A stretch of 64,000 nt of DNA from Embleya hyalina (lineage in GTDB: Bacteria; Actinomycetota; Actinomycetes; Streptomycetales; Streptomycetaceae): assembly GCF_003967355.1 (NCBI RefSeq), contig NZ_BIFH01000025.1, forward strand, positions 124,001-188,000, in the 5' to 3' direction. Shown piece after piece: positions 16,326-24,685 of the stretch. The notes beneath the pieces were generated by a model. The model ran no database searches. It was not told the DNA's origin and saw nothing but the letters and a program-made list of their open reading frames with translations. The translations under genes were made by a program, and so were the position numbers. The first letter of the stretch is position 1. Every line of letters begins with the position of its first letter.

Positions 16326-19034
16326 ATGCCAAGCCTTCAGGATCCACCGTCGGCCCGTTCCGGCCCGTTGCTGTTCGCGTTGTGCTTCGCCGGGGTGGTG
16401 GCGGGCGCGGTACCGGCCGTCGTGGTTCCCGTACTGCCGGACATCGCCCGGGAGTTGGGGGTCTCGCCCGGTGCCGCGAACTGGGCGGTGACGGCGGGGC
16501 TGCTCACCTCGGCGGTCACCGTCCCGGTGTTCGGCCGGATCGCCGACCTGCGAGCCGGTCGAGGCGTACTGGTGTGTTGCCTGTCGGTGCTCGCCGTGGG
16601 CGCCGTACTGTCCGCGCTCGCCCCCTCGTTCCCGCTGTTCCTGCTCGGGCGCGCTCTTCAGGGCACTGCGGGGGCGGTGTTCCCGCTGGCGGTCACGGTG
16701 CTGTATCGCGAGGTGGGCGGCGACCGGCTCGCCTCCGCGGTGGCCCTGGTGTCGGGGACCCTGGCGGTGGGCGGGGGGCTGGGACCGGTGGCCGCCGGCC
16801 TGCTGAATCGCGTGTACCCGGGGTACCGGGTGCTGTTCTGGGGTTGTGCCGCCGTGGCCGTGTGCTCGGTGCTCCTGGTCGTCCTGTTCGTGCCGCGGGG
16901 ATCGGGTGTCGACGCGGGCGGGCGGGTGGATGTCGCGGGTGCCGCCGTGCTGGGTACGGGACTGGTCCTGGTGATGTTGCCGCTGTCGCAGGGCGGCAGT
17001 TGGGGATGGACGTCACCGGCCGTTCCCGCCATGGCGGTCGCGGCGGCACTCGTCCTGGGAATCTTCGTTCGGGTCGAGCGCGGTCGCCGCGACCCGCTGT
17101 TGGCGATGGATCTGTTGCGGCGCCGGCCGATCGTGGTGGCGAACGTGTTGTCGGCGCTGGTCGGGGCGGTGATGTACCTGGCGGTGCTGGTGCTGACCCA
17201 ACTGGTGCGTGGACGGCCCGAAGCCGCGGGCTACGGCTTCGGCGCGTCGGCGCTGACCGCCTCGGTGGTGTACCTGTTGCCGATGACGATCGCGTCGATG
17301 ATCGCCGCGCCGATCGGCGGCCGGTCGGTCGTGCGCTTCGGTGCCCGCTTCACTCTCGTGGTGGCCGGACTCGCGGGAGTGGGCGGGTTCGGTGTGCTGA
17401 CCGTGGCGCACGATCGGCCGTACCAGGTGGTGGTGGCGAGCTTCGCGATCGGGGTGATGGTGAGTCTGGGGTATGCCGCGATCCCGTCGCTGTTGGCCGA
17501 GTTCGTGCCCGCGTCCCGGATCGGCATGGCCAACAGCGCGAACGCGTTGACCCGTTGGATCGGCGGCGCCGCCGCGAGCAGTTTCGTCGCGGCGGTCCTG
17601 GCCGCGTTCACCGCGAACGGTGGGCCGCCGCGCGAGGGGGCGATCGTCGTGCTGTCCGGGTCGGGCGTGGTCGTGGCGCTGACCGTGGTGTCCCTGGCCC
17701 GCTTCGGCCTTCCCGCGCCGTGGGCCGCCGGGGCGGGGCCGGCTAGAGTTTCGGCCATGAGTGACGACGTTCATATGATCGCTTCGGCATCGGATCCGTC
17801 GGGGGCGGAAGGGTCGTGGACGGACCTGCCATGGCTGGTGAACGCTGATCCGGAGCGGGTTCTGGGGTTGCCGGCTTCCGATGCGGATTCCGATGCGCGA
17901 CTGATGGCTGCGGTTTACCGGGCGTCGGTGGACGTACACCGGGACGCGCCACCGTGGGTGCGGCGGCAACTGCTGGCCCTGGACGCGGCTCGGTACGGGG
18001 ACCGGGAGTTGTCGGCACGGATTGCCGCCGTGTCGGTGGAGGATGTCGACACCGAGCCATGGCGGGTGCTGTGGTCCACCGGCTCGCAGAGTGACCCGCA
18101 CTTCCGGATGAACCCGTCGGGTCACACCGGCGGTGTCGACGCGGTGGTGACAACCTTCTCGGACGGCCGCCACGTCGTGGTCACCGGCAGCAAGGACCGG
18201 ACGGTCCGGGTGCGGGACCTTGAGACCGGCCGGCCGGTCGGCGGGCCCATGAGCGACCTCAACGGCAGAGTGTGGGCGGTGGCGACGGAGGTCGTGGACG
18301 GTCGGCCGTGCGTCGTCACGGCCGGCGACTGGGCGGTACGCGCGTGGGACCTGGCCACCCGCCGGCAGACGGGCGAGCTGCCGGGGATCAACGGTGAGGT
18401 GTGGTGTCTGGGCACCGCTGTCGTCCGCGGGCGACCGTGTGTGCTCGCCGGCGACGACGACGTGTCCGTGCGGGTCTGGGATCTGGCCAGTGGGGAACAG
18501 GTCGGCGAACTCACCGGACACAACGACTTCCTGATGGCCATCGACACGCTGGTGATCGATGACAGACCCCATGCGGTGGGCTGTATGAGCGGCGGCAAGG
18601 TCTGGCGGTGGGACCTGACCACCGGACAACCGGTCGGGGAGCCCCTGCCGGGCCACGACGGCGAGGCGTGGGCGGTCGCGACAGCGGTCGTCGGCGGCAG
18701 AGTCCACGCGATCACGGCAGGTCACGACGCCACCGTGCGCGTGTGGGACCTGGTCATGGGACGGGAAGTCGGCAGGCTGGTCGGCCACGAAGGCACCGTG
18801 TCCGCGGTGGTGACCGCGGTGATCGGTGGAGAACTCCGGGTCGTCACCGGTGGTTCGGATGGAACGGTGTGCCTGTGGGAGCCGGCCGCCGGGCGGCAGA
18901 TCGGCCGGGAGCTGGTGTTTCCCGCGCCGGTCCATGCGCTGACCGTGACCCCGGAAGGCTCGCTCGTGGTGGGCTTCGGCGGCGACGTCGCGGTCCTGTC
19001 CCTGCATGCCGGCCCTGACTCCACTGGGCCGTGA
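16326..19034 (+). CDS. MFS (DHA2-like) transporter continuous in frame with a WD40 propeller
   Basis: From ATG 16326 the frame encodes a 14-helix MFS exporter (residues ~10-470), then runs without a stop into a ~425-residue soluble region: a polar linker and seven WD40 blades ending in WD/VWDL-type repeats (total 902 residues). MFS exporters of this length normally stop near residue 475. Either this is a real fusion with a cytoplasmic propeller, or two genes whose separating stop was lost or never needed (see the entry at 17757). It is divergent from the aromatic operon and could export a toxic aromatic. Confidence 0.6.
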   Translation: MPSLQDPPSARSGPLLFALCFAGVVAGAVPAVVVPVLPDIARELGVSPGAANWAVTAGLLTSAVTVPVFGRIADLRAGRGVLVCCLSVLAVGAVLSALAPSFPLFLLGRALQGTAGAVFPLAVTVLYREVGGDRLASAVALVSGTLAVGGGLGPVAAGLLNRVYPGYRVLFWGCAAVAVCSVLLVVLFVPRGSGVDAGGRVDVAGAAVLGTGLVLVMLPLSQGGSWGWTSPAVPAMAVAAALVLGIFVRVERGRRDPLLAMDLLRRRPIVVANVLSALVGAVMYLAVLVLTQLVRGRPEAAGYGFGASALTASVVYLLPMTIASMIAAPIGGRSVVRFGARFTLVVAGLAGVGGFGVLTVAHDRPYQVVVASFAIGVMVSLGYAAIPSLLAEFVPASRIGMANSANALTRWIGGAAASSFVAAVLAAFTANGGPPREGAIVVLSGSGVVVALTVVSLARFGLPAPWAAGAGPARVSAMSDDVHMIASASDPSGAEGSWTDLPWLVNADPERVLGLPASDADSDARLMAAVYRASVDVHRDAPPWVRRQLLALDAARYGDRELSARIAAVSVEDVDTEPWRVLWSTGSQSDPHFRMNPSGHTGGVDAVVTTFSDGRHVVVTGSKDRTVRVRDLETGRPVGGPMSDLNGRVWAVATEVVDGRPCVVTAGDWAVRAWDLATRRQTGELPGINGEVWCLGTAVVRGRPCVLAGDDDVSVRVWDLASGEQVGELTGHNDFLMAIDTLVIDDRPHAVGCMSGGKVWRWDLTTGQPVGEPLPGHDGEAWAVATAVVGGRVHAITAGHDATVRVWDLVMGREVGRLVGHEGTVSAVVTAVIGGELRVVTGGSDGTVCLWEPAAGRQIGRELVFPAPVHALTVTPEGSLVVGFGGDVAVLSLHAGPDSTGP
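17744..17749 (+). promoter_or_regulatory. -10 box for an internal leaderless start
   Basis: TAGAGT lies 7 bases before the in-frame ATG at 17757, the spacing of leaderless actinomycete promoters. No convincing -35 is seen. Confidence 0.4.
17757..19034 (+). CDS. WD40-repeat protein (alternative internal start of the MFS-WD40 frame)
   Basis: Starting at ATG 17757 gives a 425-residue protein: an N-terminal segment (~1-110, with LPWLVNADPERVLGLPAS) resembling leaders of actinomycete WD40 proteins, then seven blades forming one beta-propeller, a protein-binding scaffold. The leaderless -10 at 17744 supports independent expression, although the upstream MFS frame has no stop before it. No enzymatic motif is seen. 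Confidence 0.5.
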   Translation: MSDDVHMIASASDPSGAEGSWTDLPWLVNADPERVLGLPASDADSDARLMAAVYRASVDVHRDAPPWVRRQLLALDAARYGDRELSARIAAVSVEDVDTEPWRVLWSTGSQSDPHFRMNPSGHTGGVDAVVTTFSDGRHVVVTGSKDRTVRVRDLETGRPVGGPMSDLNGRVWAVATEVVDGRPCVVTAGDWAVRAWDLATRRQTGELPGINGEVWCLGTAVVRGRPCVLAGDDDVSVRVWDLASGEQVGELTGHNDFLMAIDTLVIDDRPHAVGCMSGGKVWRWDLTTGQPVGEPLPGHDGEAWAVATAVVGGRVHAITAGHDATVRVWDLVMGREVGRLVGHEGTVSAVVTAVIGGELRVVTGGSDGTVCLWEPAAGRQIGRELVFPAPVHALTVTPEGSLVVGFGGDVAVLSLHAGPDSTGP

Positions 19035-19090
19035 GCCGTTGGTGCTGTGACCGGATGGTTGCCGGTTCCGCCCCGGCGATGAGGACAAAA

Positions 19091-19107
19091 CGCAGCCGGC
19101 GGCTGCG
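19091..19107 (-). terminator. Intrinsic terminator of the tetR-like gene
   Basis: Read on the minus strand, a 7-bp GC stem with a 3-base loop is followed at once by TTTT (plus-strand AAAA at 19087-19090). It lies 30 bases beyond the TetR stop and also faces the WD40 gene. Confidence 0.6.
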
Positions 19108-19136
19108 CAATCCGGCGAACCCATGCGGTCAGCGCA

Positions 19137-19802
19137 CTAGCGTCGGTGCGGGGTCGCCGATCCTGCCGCGGCGCCTTGGCGCATGTCGTTCTCCCGGACG
19201 GCGGCCTCCTGGCCCGCATCGTCCCTGATGGTGGCCAGGACGAGTTGGCGCAGGCGGCGGATGCCGGAGGGGATTCCGACCGCCTCGGCGTCGGTGAAGA
19301 CCACCAGGCCGGCGGTGAACGACATGGTCAACTCCGCCAGTTCCAGGGCGAGTCCCGTCGGGTCGGAGACGCCGCAGCTGCGTGCGACCGGTTCGATCAC
19401 CGCGATCAGCTCGGTCCGTACCCGACGGCGTGCTTCGTGTACCAGCGGCGCGATGGTCCCGTCCTTGTCCTCCTGGAGTTGCAGCAGGAACATCAGCCGC
19501 ATGAACAGCACCCGGTCGCCGATCACGTCCACGGCCGCGTCGTAGAAGGCCCCGAGTCGGTCGAGCGGGTCACCGGGCAGGTCGTCCACGGCCGGCAGCG
19601 ATTCGAAGAAGAGCCCGGAGGATCGTTCGAACACCGCCGCCAAGAGGCCGTACTTGTTGGTGAAGTGGTGGTAGATCGAGCCCACCGGGAAGCCGGAGGC
19701 CCGGCAGACCTGACCGACGGTCACGTCCGCATAGCCTCGGGTGCTGAACAGCCGCTCCGCCGCGTCCAGGATCCGGTCCCGGTTCGCGCTGGTCTTGTCC
19801 AT
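19137..19802 (-). CDS. TetR-family transcriptional regulator
   Basis: A 221-residue TetR protein with the N-terminal helix-turn-helix (VTVGQVCRASGFPVGSIYHH) and a diverged ligand domain. The ATG at 19802 is preceded 7 bases earlier by TAGGGT (minus strand 19815-19810), so a leaderless start inside the end of the iclR-like gene is likely; GTG 19811 is the alternative. It converges on the MFS-WD40 frame and may regulate it or the aromatic genes. The ligand is unknown. Confidence 0.88.
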   Translation of the reverse strand: MDKTSANRDRILDAAERLFSTRGYADVTVGQVCRASGFPVGSIYHHFTNKYGLLAAVFERSSGLFFESLPAVDDLPGDPLDRLGAFYDAAVDVIGDRVLFMRLMFLLQLQEDKDGTIAPLVHEARRRVRTELIAVIEPVARSCGVSDPTGLALELAELTMSFTAGLVVFTDAEAVGIPSGIRRLRQLVLATIRDDAGQEAAVRENDMRQGAAAGSATPHRR

Positions 19803-19812
19803 GGCCGCCACC

Positions 19813-20631
19813 CTACCGACCGGTCGCGATCAGCCGACCGGCCGATCCGGCCGGGAGCGACCGGGAGATCGCCGCGGCCGTGCGGCGCAGCGGGTCGATC
19901 AGTACGGTGCCGCTGCCGGCCGCGGCCGCGAAGCCGACCGACACCGCGGCGACGGGCCGGCCGTCGACCAGCACCGGGACCGCGACGCAGGCCATCCCGT
20001 CGACGGCCTCCTCACGGTCGACGGCGTAGCCGACGGTCCGGATCGTGGTCAGGTGTCGGCGGATGAGCGCCGGTGAGGTCAGCGAATGGGTGGTGCGCCG
20101 TTCCAGTGGTGCGGCCAGTACCTCGGCGACGGTGTGTTCCGTCGAGTGGGCGAGCATGGCCTTGCCGATCGCGGTGCAGTGGGCCGGGAGTCGACCGCCG
20201 ACCAGGGCCGGGGAGCGGTCGTATCGGCGGCTGCGGAGCTTCTCCAGGTAGACGGCGTGGCCGTCGCGCAGGATCGCGAGATGCAACGTCTGGCCGGTCA
20301 CCCGATGCAGCTCCTCCAGGTGCACCAGGGCGGCGTCGCGCAGCGCGACCTCCGGAGGGAGGGTGCCGAACGAGAACATCCGCAGTCCCATCCGGTAGCC
20401 GTCGCTGTGCTGCTCGACCGCGCCGACCTCGACCAGCATCGCGAGCACTCGATGCGCGGTGGACTTGGGCAGCCCGCTGCGGCGCACGATCTGGGCGAGG
20501 GTCAGCACACGCCGGCTGTGACTGAACACCTCCAGCACGCGAAACGCCTTCCACAACACCGACGGAGCCGGCTCCGCCCCGGCCCCGAGTCCGGCCTTCG
20601 CCGTCGATCGATCCGTCATATCCATGTCCAT
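19813..20631 (-). CDS. IclR-family transcriptional regulator
   Basis: A 272-residue IclR protein: winged helix (LTLAQIVRRSGLPKSTAHRV) and the effector domain (AHCTAIGKAMLA, DREEAVDGMACVAVPV). IclR proteins often control aromatic catabolism, which fits its place beside the dioxygenase genes. ATG 20631 with GGAG 7 bases upstream is preferred; a GTG at 20652 would add seven residues. It is probably autoregulated through the palindrome overlapping its promoter. Confidence 0.88.
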   Translation of the reverse strand: MDMDMTDRSTAKAGLGAGAEPAPSVLWKAFRVLEVFSHSRRVLTLAQIVRRSGLPKSTAHRVLAMLVEVGAVEQHSDGYRMGLRMFSFGTLPPEVALRDAALVHLEELHRVTGQTLHLAILRDGHAVYLEKLRSRRYDRSPALVGGRLPAHCTAIGKAMLAHSTEHTVAEVLAAPLERRTTHSLTSPALIRRHLTTIRTVGYAVDREEAVDGMACVAVPVLVDGRPVAAVSVGFAAAAGSGTVLIDPLRRTAAAISRSLPAGSAGRLIATGR

Positions 20632-20669
20632 GTCCTGACTCCATCTCGACACAGTCCTAGAACGGAGAC

Positions 20670-20689
20670 TCTAGAATCCATATTCTAGA
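20670..20689. promoter_or_regulatory. Palindromic operator upstream of the iclR-like gene
   Basis: TCTAGAATCCATATTCTAGA is a perfect 8-bp inverted repeat with a 4-base spacer, and a further half-like CCTAGAAC lies at 20656-20663. It covers the -10 of the minus-strand promoter, so it is a likely autoregulatory IclR site. Confidence 0.6.
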
Positions 20690-20712
20690 CATTCGTCGGC
20701 GGGCAAGGTCAA
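20683..20712 (-). promoter_or_regulatory. Promoter of the iclR-like gene
   Basis: On the minus strand TTGACC (20712-20707) and TAGAAT (20688-20683) are separated by 18 bases. The -10 lies inside the palindrome. Confidence 0.6.
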
Positions 20713-21536
20713 CCGGGATCGCTCGACCGGGCCCAGTACGCGAAACGAGTGCGATGGGCCGCGCGAGGACTCCAGGCGGACGCGGCCGGCACGGGACATC
20801 GGGCGGCGTGCGTGAACCCGACGGCGCCGGACACCGCCCGGAAGCCGTGGCTGGTCCATGACCCGCGACCGTCGTCCGTGAGCATCGGCATCTGCCACAG
20901 CAGCGTGGTGGCCGTGTTCGTCGACCGCGGTCTCGAAGGTGCGCCCGCGGATCAGGTGCCGGCGCGCGGTGTCGTCGGCGTCGGGTTCCGGCCGGGGCAG
21001 CACCCGGATCGCAGGCCCAGGACCTCCCGGGGCCTTTGGCCGGTCGGGTACGACAGGACGACGAACGCGGCCGTGCCAGGGCCGGCCCTGGATCCGCCCG
21101 GTGACCGGGACGTCGAGCGGACAGGGGCCGGGCGGGCGGAGGCGGCGGCCACCAGGCCGTGTCGTTTGACGAGGAGATCCACCTGGTGGGGACGATTCCA
21201 CCCGGTTCTGCACCCGCGTATGCCCCACTGTCATCACGATCCACGCCCCCGGCCCCAGCAGATGACGTGCCGATCCCGCAGCCCCGGGACCTGGCCGCGG
21301 GTGGGTACGGCTCTTGGCTCGGCGGGGCGAGGGAGGATGAAGTCGGGACCGTACAGGGGGTTGGCACAGGGCGCCTGCGTGAAACCGATCCGCCGGGCGG
21401 TTTCCTCCACACACGCGCCGGCCCTCGTGCCCGCCGCCGTTCCGCCGTTGGCCATTCGCCAGACGGCGGTCGTTCGTGGCGGATAGGTTGAAGCGAGGCA
21501 TTTCGCCTCCCCGCGCCTGACCCCATGGAGGTCGAA
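20713..21536. other. Long intergenic region, no gene recognised
   Basis: About 820 bases between divergent genes. Open frames exist on both strands but show no recognisable protein and mixed codon bias. A TAGGTT box at 21484-21489 may belong to the next gene's promoter; no matching -35 was found. Confidence 0.4.
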
Positions 21537-22724
21537 GTGCCGCATTTCGCCTACCAGTTCCACGCCGCCGTCGGCAACTGTCAGCCGGTCCTCGCCGGTC
21601 CCGCCGGGGTGGGCAACCCGGCGCCGCGACTGATCAATCTGGCCAACACCGGTGGCGCCGCGCTGGTTCCGCACCTGGCCGGCGGGATACCCGCGGCCGG
21701 ATTGGCGGCCGTTCCCGCAGTGGCGGCGAGCGCGCCCTACACCTGGGCCGGACTGACGAACGCGTCGCTGCGCATCGGGCTCTACCCGGCGGGACCACAC
21801 CCCGCCTACGAGGCGAACTGGCGCATGGCGTCGCTGCGCGTGGCCGCCTACACGGCGGCGGGTGGCCAACTGCGCGACACGCCGATCCTGGCGGCGCTGG
21901 ACGCGGGCGAAAAGCGCGCCCTTGCCTACTTCGCGGGTGTGACACTGGCCATGTACACCGCCGGGATCAGCGGCTTCACCTTCCCGCGCCACCTGTCCCG
22001 CCACGTCGCCGTGTACGGGGGAGCGGGTGTCGGATACACGGTCGATCCCGCGTTCGCCGCGGCCAACCTGCCCGACATCGTGTTCTTCAACCTGGGGGCG
22101 GGCACCTGCCAGGTGTGGGAGGCCAAGGGGCGCGGTGTGGGCGCGGCCGGCGGCGGTTTCGCCGCCGCCGGGGTCCCGGCGCTGCTCGGCACGGCGCTCG
22201 ACCAGACCCGCAAACTCGCCACGGTGCGCATACCGGGCGTGTTCGGCGCGCTCACCGCGCCCAATGCCCGTATCGCCTCCGTTGCGCGGGTCAATCCCGC
22301 CGACGGCCGGTGGCACCTGCACGTGGCCGACCCCGCCCAAAAGCGGCGCCGGGAGGAAGGCGATCCGATGGAAAAGGCGAAGTTCTACGAAGAGTTCTAT
22401 CGTCCCTTCCTTGAGATGATCGACGGCAGCACTGCCACGCTCACCGTCGACGGCGTGCGGTTCCTCGTCGCGGTGGTGCCGGGAACCCGGGTCCGCATCG
22501 GGCTCGACGAACGTATCGCCGATCTCTTCGGCCAACACGTCGGCAAGCGGGGACGCCCCGAGGGCGATCGTGCCGCAACGGCGTCACCGGAGGAGATCTG
22601 CGAACGGATCGAGGAGATTGTCGAGACGGGCTACGGCCAGGCCCCGATCGACAACCTCTACGTCAGCCCGGAGGGCATTCTCACCGAAGCCGACGAGGAG
22701 GACCTGACCCAACCTCCGGCCTGA
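21537..22724 (+). CDS. Uncharacterised protein with PD-(D/E)XK-like motif
   Basis: No known family is recognised in this 395-residue protein. GTG 21537 is chosen because GGAGG lies 5 bases upstream; ATG 21525 would add four residues but has no ribosome site. Around residues 179-200 a PD dipeptide followed by a hydrophobic strand, then EAK after 15 residues, and a later ALDQTRKL helix, match the order of the PD-(D/E)XK nuclease core. The C-terminal third (after ~275) is charged and acidic. Nuclease activity is only a hypothesis. Confidence 0.75.
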   Translation: MPHFAYQFHAAVGNCQPVLAGPAGVGNPAPRLINLANTGGAALVPHLAGGIPAAGLAAVPAVAASAPYTWAGLTNASLRIGLYPAGPHPAYEANWRMASLRVAAYTAAGGQLRDTPILAALDAGEKRALAYFAGVTLAMYTAGISGFTFPRHLSRHVAVYGGAGVGYTVDPAFAAANLPDIVFFNLGAGTCQVWEAKGRGVGAAGGGFAAAGVPALLGTALDQTRKLATVRIPGVFGALTAPNARIASVARVNPADGRWHLHVADPAQKRRREEGDPMEKAKFYEEFYRPFLEMIDGSTATLTVDGVRFLVAVVPGTRVRIGLDERIADLFGQHVGKRGRPEGDRAATASPEEICERIEEIVETGYGQAPIDNLYVSPEGILTEADEEDLTQPPA

Positions 22725-22819
22725 AAAACGACGCGAGGGATCACGGTCCCGCAAGGGCGGCAGGCTTCCAACTCATTCGGCGGGCCCTGCATTTGCGCAC
22801 ACGGCTCACTGCCGAGCCG

Positions 22820-23470
22820 TGGAAGGGCGGTTCGTCGGCGAAACCCTCGGGTGCTCCCCGGGTATCGCGGAATGCGGGAACCGTGGAGGGGGTGGCGCGT
22901 GGGGGTCAGTCCGGTGCCGGAGAGGTGGTCGACCTGTCGTATCCAGGGCTCCTCAGCCATCAGGACGCCGAGTTCGGGCGTGACGATCTCGTCCGGAACG
23001 TGGCGCAGGTCCTCCGGTGGCGGGTCGTCCACCAGGCACGACCGGCCCAGCGCGGCGGCGACCCCGACCTCGGGCGGGCGCGCGGGATCCGACCAGCACG
23101 CGCGGGCGAAGCCGGCCGCGTCCTCGTGGCGGTATTCCCGCGCCGGTTGCGCGATCGCCAGGACCAGGCCCGCCCTCGCACGGGGATGCTCCTCGACGCG
23201 CAACGCTCGTGCAGGGCCGCGGAGATCTCCCGCGCGGCCCGACGACGCCGCCGGGACGCGCGCCGCCCCCTCCCCCGCACCCGCAGGTCCGGGTCGTCCA
23301 GGAGCGCGAGCGGGACGTGCGCGTCCGCGGCGATCGCATCCCGCGCCGCCCGAGCCGACCAGTTCTGCGGATAACCGCTCCCGTCGAAGTGCACCTCGTC
23401 GTCCGGGTCGGCGACCCGCAACAGGGCGGCGCGACACGTCGCCCCAGAGGTTGCGACACACCACCGCACC
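22820..23470 (-). pseudogene. Decayed copy of the HEAT-like gene at 48522-49562
   Basis: Minus-strand sequence matches the C-terminal two thirds of the intact gene at 48.5 kb, including RAALLRVAD, QNWSxRAARDAIAADAH and xGFADxPPF segments. The frame shifts several times, and similarity stops abruptly near 23470, so the N-terminus is missing. DNA similarity is high by eye, suggesting a recent duplication followed by decay. Confidence 0.75.
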
Positions 23471-23667
23471 AGCAGTTGGCCTTCCGCTCCGCCCCCGGCG
23501 CCGGCCGCGCACGAGCGCCGAGGGTGCGGCGGTGGAGTCGCGCAACGGCGCCTCCCTGCCGTGAAACGGCGGAGGCGGATGGAGGCCGTCCGGCCAGGGC
23601 CGTTGGGATCGTCGATCGCGGGCAGGGATGCCCGTCCGTGACGCCGAGGCCACCGCCGGAGATCGAC

Positions 23668-24066
23668 ATGGTCGACGAACCACCCGCATCGCCCCACCTT
23701 CGCGAGACGATCCGTTGGAACGTGCCGCCCGAACCGGGCACCTTACGCCTGGTCCGGCACGCGGTCCGCGACACCCTCACCGCCTGGGGTTGGACCCACG
23801 AACGCGTCCACACCGCCGTGTGGGTGACCTCCGAACTCGTCGGCAACACCCTGCGCCACACCGATGCCGGCGCCGTGCTCACCCTGACGCCCGTCCCCCA
23901 CGGCGTCCGCCTGACCGTCACCGACACGTCCCCGTCCCCACCCGTCCGCCGGACCCCCGGCCCCGACGGCGGGCACGGGTTACGTGTCCTCGACGCCCTC
24001 GCCCCAGGGTGGACCGTCGAACTCCACCCGCACGGCAAGAGCATCCATGCCGACATCCGCACCTGA
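23668..24066 (+). CDS. RsbW-like anti-sigma factor / ATP-binding protein (HATPase_c_2)
   Basis: A 132-residue GHKL ATPase of the serine-kinase anti-sigma type, with N-box ELVGNTLRHTDAG and G-box around DGGHGLRVLD. Such proteins bind a sigma factor or phosphorylate a STAS antagonist in partner switching. The ATG follows GGAG by 7 bases. It lies at the edge of a block with PP2C, STAS and kinase genes, which suggests a shared network; the actual partner is unknown. Confidence 0.88.
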   Translation: MVDEPPASPHLRETIRWNVPPEPGTLRLVRHAVRDTLTAWGWTHERVHTAVWVTSELVGNTLRHTDAGAVLTLTPVPHGVRLTVTDTSPSPPVRRTPGPDGGHGLRVLDALAPGWTVELHPHGKSIHADIRT

Positions 24067-24222
24067 CGCCGCGCGACACCGACCCGACCGACCCGCCCGG
24101 CCACCGGGCCGACGCGAGACGGAGCGAACGGCGGATCCTTTCCGGGAAAGACCGCGCGAAACGCGCCCATTCCGGGGAATACGCCCTCTCGGGCGGGGCA
24201 GACGTGGGGCGGAGGTAAAACA

Positions 24223-24393
24223 ATGATTCCCCTTTTGGTCGTCCTGCTTCTCGCCCTGATCCTTTTTGGCGCCGGCTTTGCGCTCCAGGCCCTGTGGTGG
24301 ATAGCCGTCATCGTCCTGGTCGTATGGGCCCTGGGCTTCATATTCCGTTCCGCGGGCACCGGCGGCCGCCGCGGCCGGTGGTATCGCTGGTAG
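24223..24393 (+). CDS. Small hydrophobic membrane protein (56 aa)
   Basis: ATG 24223 is preceded by GGAGG (24211-24215). The product has two hydrophobic stretches (residues ~3-20 and ~24-42) and a basic tail ending RGRWYRW. It resembles the short 'hydrophobic protein' common in Streptomyces genomes. Function unknown. A perfect terminator follows 38 bases downstream. Confidence 0.8.
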   Translation: MIPLLVVLLLALILFGAGFALQALWWIAVIVLVVWALGFIFRSAGTGGRRGRWYRW

Positions 24394-24431
24394 ACCCCAA
24401 CAACGACACCATCTCCCCCGTGTCACCGACA

Positions 24432-24483
24432 GGGTGGGGTGTGGGTCGACCCCGACTTATCGGGGTCGACCCACACCCCACCC
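24432..24483. terminator. Perfect 24-bp hairpin with T-run
   Basis: Arms 24432-24455 and 24460-24483 pair perfectly around a 4-base loop (CTTA), and TTTT follows on the plus strand. It ends the small hydrophobic protein transcript. The 200 bases up to the next gene show nothing else. Confidence 0.9.
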
Positions 24484-24685
24484 TTTTCCATATGCCCCGA
24501 GGCGGCGGCGCTCGGCCGTCGATAATCCGAGAACATCACCGCACCTCGAAATGAAAACCGACTCTCCGGGTAAAAATGAAAACAAGCCGGGACGGCCGTG
24601 AAGAATGCGGGAGTCATTCGCACCTCCACACGACCGCCCCGGCCCACGCGTCCCCGGACACCCGCATCGCGATTCCCGTGTCGGA

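Noticed and set aside
20713-21524. Long open frames on both strands between the IclR and PD-(D/E)XK genes
   Set aside because: Composition is Arg/Pro-rich, codon bias mixed and no motif is recognisable.
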